From an uncultured Lachnospiraceae bacterium (GTDB lineage: Bacteria; Bacillota; Clostridia; Lachnospirales; Lachnospiraceae): a stretch of 64,000 bases of DNA. The translations under genes were made by a program, and so were the position numbers. Positions within the stretch are counted from its first letter, which is position 1. Every line of letters starts with the position of its first letter. Shown piece by piece: positions 62,818 through 64,000 of this stretch. The stretch covers positions 62,001-126,000 of the forward strand of contig CANQSA010000004.1 of NCBI GenBank assembly GCA_947626415.1. The letters run 5' to 3'. The notes under the pieces were generated by a model. The model saw only the letters and a program-made list of their open reading frames with translations. It searched no databases and was not told the origin of the DNA.

Positions 62818-64000
62818 AAACAAAAAAACAGAGGAACGAGAGCAGATTTATCGGGAACTGGGGATCGACGCGGATATCTATGCCTACGGAGCAAGAACAG
62901 AAGCGCGGCTGCGGGATCGCTTTGCCGAAATCGACCGAACGGCCGAATACAACCAGTTAAAGGTGATCCGGGCCATGCAGAAAAACAGAGTGTCGGAAGG
63001 ATGCTTTGCGGCTACTACGGGATACGGGTACAATGACCTGGGACGGGATACGCTGGAAGCAGTTTACGCGGATATTTTTCATACGGAAGCAGCCCTGGTC
63101 AGGCCGCAGATTACCTGTGGGACGCACGCGCTGTCTTTGGCGCTTGCGGCAAATCTGCGCCCGCAGGATGAATTGCTTTCCATTTCCGGCAGACCGTATG
63201 ATACGCTGGAATCGGTGATTGGGATTCGACCTGCAAAAGGTTCTCTCGCGGAATACGGCATCACGTACCGGCAGACAGATCTTTTGCCGGACGGGAGCTT
63301 TGACCGGGATGGTATCAGGCAGGCGATTGGTGAAAATACAAAAATGATCGCCATTCAGCGTTCCAAAGGCTATCAGACCAGACCGACTCTGTCGGTGGAC
63401 GCGATCGGAGATATCATCGCTTTCGTTAAATCGATCAAACCGGATCTGATCGTTATGGTGGATAATTGTTACGGCGAATTTGTGGAAACAAAAGAGCCGT
63501 CGGATTTCGGCGCAGATATGGTGGTAGGTTCCCTGATCAAAAACCCGGGCGGCGGACTGGCGCCGATCGGCGGATATATCGCCGGAACCCGGGAATGTAT
63601 CGAAAACTGCGCGTACCGGCTGACTTCTCCCGGCTTAGGCAAGGAGGTCGGCGCCACACTGGGCCTGATCCAAAGCTTTTATCAGGGCTTGTTCCTGGCG
63701 CCCACCGTTGTGGCAGGCGCGCTGAAGACTGCCATTTTCGCCGCCAATCTATTTGGGGACCTGGGATATCCCGTTGTCCCCGATCAGACGGAAAGCCGGC
63801 ACGACATTATCCAGGCGGTTACCATGGGCACGCCGGCGGGCGTGATTGCTTTTTGTAAGGGAATTCAGGCGGCCGCGCCGGTAGACAGCTTCGTAACGCC
63901 GGAACCGTGGGCGATGCCGGGCTATGACAGTGATGTGATCATGGCGGCAGGCGCCTTTGTGCAGGGTTCCTCCATTGAATTGAGCGCGGACGCTCCCATC
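62795..64000 (+). CDS. Methionine gamma-lyase family PLP enzyme (COG4100), 3' end outside window
   Basis: 402 codons are visible without a stop, so the gene is nearly complete for the family (about 410-430 residues). It is a fold-type I PLP enzyme: TTGYGYNDLGRDTLE, RPQITCGTHAL, VMVDNCYGEF and the PLP lysine in VGSLIKNPGGGLAP. This family was once called 'aluminium resistance protein' and follows miaA in many Firmicutes. Activity on methionine or cystathionine-like substrates is inferred. GGAG lies 10 bases before the start, inside miaA. Confidence 0.9.
   Translation, partial: MTEHSADKNKKTEEREQIYRELGIDADIYAYGARTEARLRDRFAEIDRTAEYNQLKVIRAMQKNRVSEGCFAATTGYGYNDLGRDTLEAVYADIFHTEAALVRPQITCGTHALSLALAANLRPQDELLSISGRPYDTLESVIGIRPAKGSLAEYGITYRQTDLLPDGSFDRDGIRQAIGENTKMIAIQRSKGYQTRPTLSVDAIGDIIAFVKSIKPDLIVMVDNCYGEFVETKEPSDFGADMVVGSLIKNPGGGLAPIGGYIAGTRECIENCAYRLTSPGLGKEVGATLGLIQSFYQGLFLAPTVVAGALKTAIFAANLFGDLGYPVVPDQTESRHDIIQAVTMGTPAGVIAFCKGIQAAAPVDSFVTPEPWAMPGYDSDVIMAAGAFVQGSSIELSADAPI

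Noticed and set aside
1-64000. CRISPR arrays, insertion sequences, prophage, tRNA or rRNA genes
   Set aside because: I saw no regularly spaced repeats, transposase or integrase motifs, attachment-site duplications or RNA gene cores anywhere.

Overview
The window reads as a chromosomal segment of a spore-forming Clostridia member, most likely Lachnospiraceae. The reasons are the gene order (rnc-smc-ftsY; ylxM-ffh-rpsP-khpA-rimM-trmD-rplS; der-plsY-gpsA; yqfC-yqfD-phoH-ybeY; miaB-mutS-mutL-miaA), sporulation genes (spoIVA, yqfC, yqfD, a BofC-like and a SpoVB-like protein), roughly balanced base composition and strong AGGAGG ribosome sites. Every gene I accept lies on the + strand, consistent with one replichore. 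I saw no rRNA, tRNA, CRISPR array, insertion sequence, prophage or integrase.

Layout. 1-6589: the end of a probable plsX, then rnc, smc, ftsY and ilvA. 6651-16768: an accessory stretch with an orphan HipA-fold kinase-like protein, then a sigma factor, a membrane anti-sigma candidate, three paralogous surface proteins sharing a C-X4-C-X-H-X4-5-C motif, and an ABC exporter (fused double permease plus ATPase). 16778-21044: signal recognition particle and ribosomal protein operon with its own consensus promoter and closing terminator. 21079-31280: two signal peptidases around rbgA, then rnhB, yraN, pgeF, a PDZ-radical SAM protein, der, plsY, gpsA and cls. 31312-32900: spoIVA behind a probable sigma-E promoter. 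33024-38695: a membrane MutS-like ATPase, tyrS and alaS. 38707-40833: a large membrane-anchored GH43 arabinanase-like protein. 40853-44304: rpsU, then yqfC-yqfD-phoH-ybeY. 44335-50677: DUF3048 protein, SpoVB/MurJ-like flippase, BofC-like protein and two flavoproteins. 50675-55761: proB and proA separated by four other genes. 55797-64000: miaB, mutS, mutL, miaA and a nearly complete methionine gamma-lyase-like gene cut by the window end.

Most genes are housekeeping: translation, protein export, phospholipid synthesis, chromosome segregation, mismatch repair and tRNA modification. The best candidate for an undescribed system is the 7.9-16.8 kb cassette. An extracytoplasmic-type sigma factor and its membrane partner precede three tandem surface proteins that look like recently duplicated beta-propeller sensors or binders, followed by an ABC-2 exporter. 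Local identical DNA tracts between two of the three copies point to gene conversion. Its function cannot be read from sequence. No stretch above about 300 bases lacks a gene: the largest gap (40834-41258) holds rpsU with its promoter, leader and terminator.
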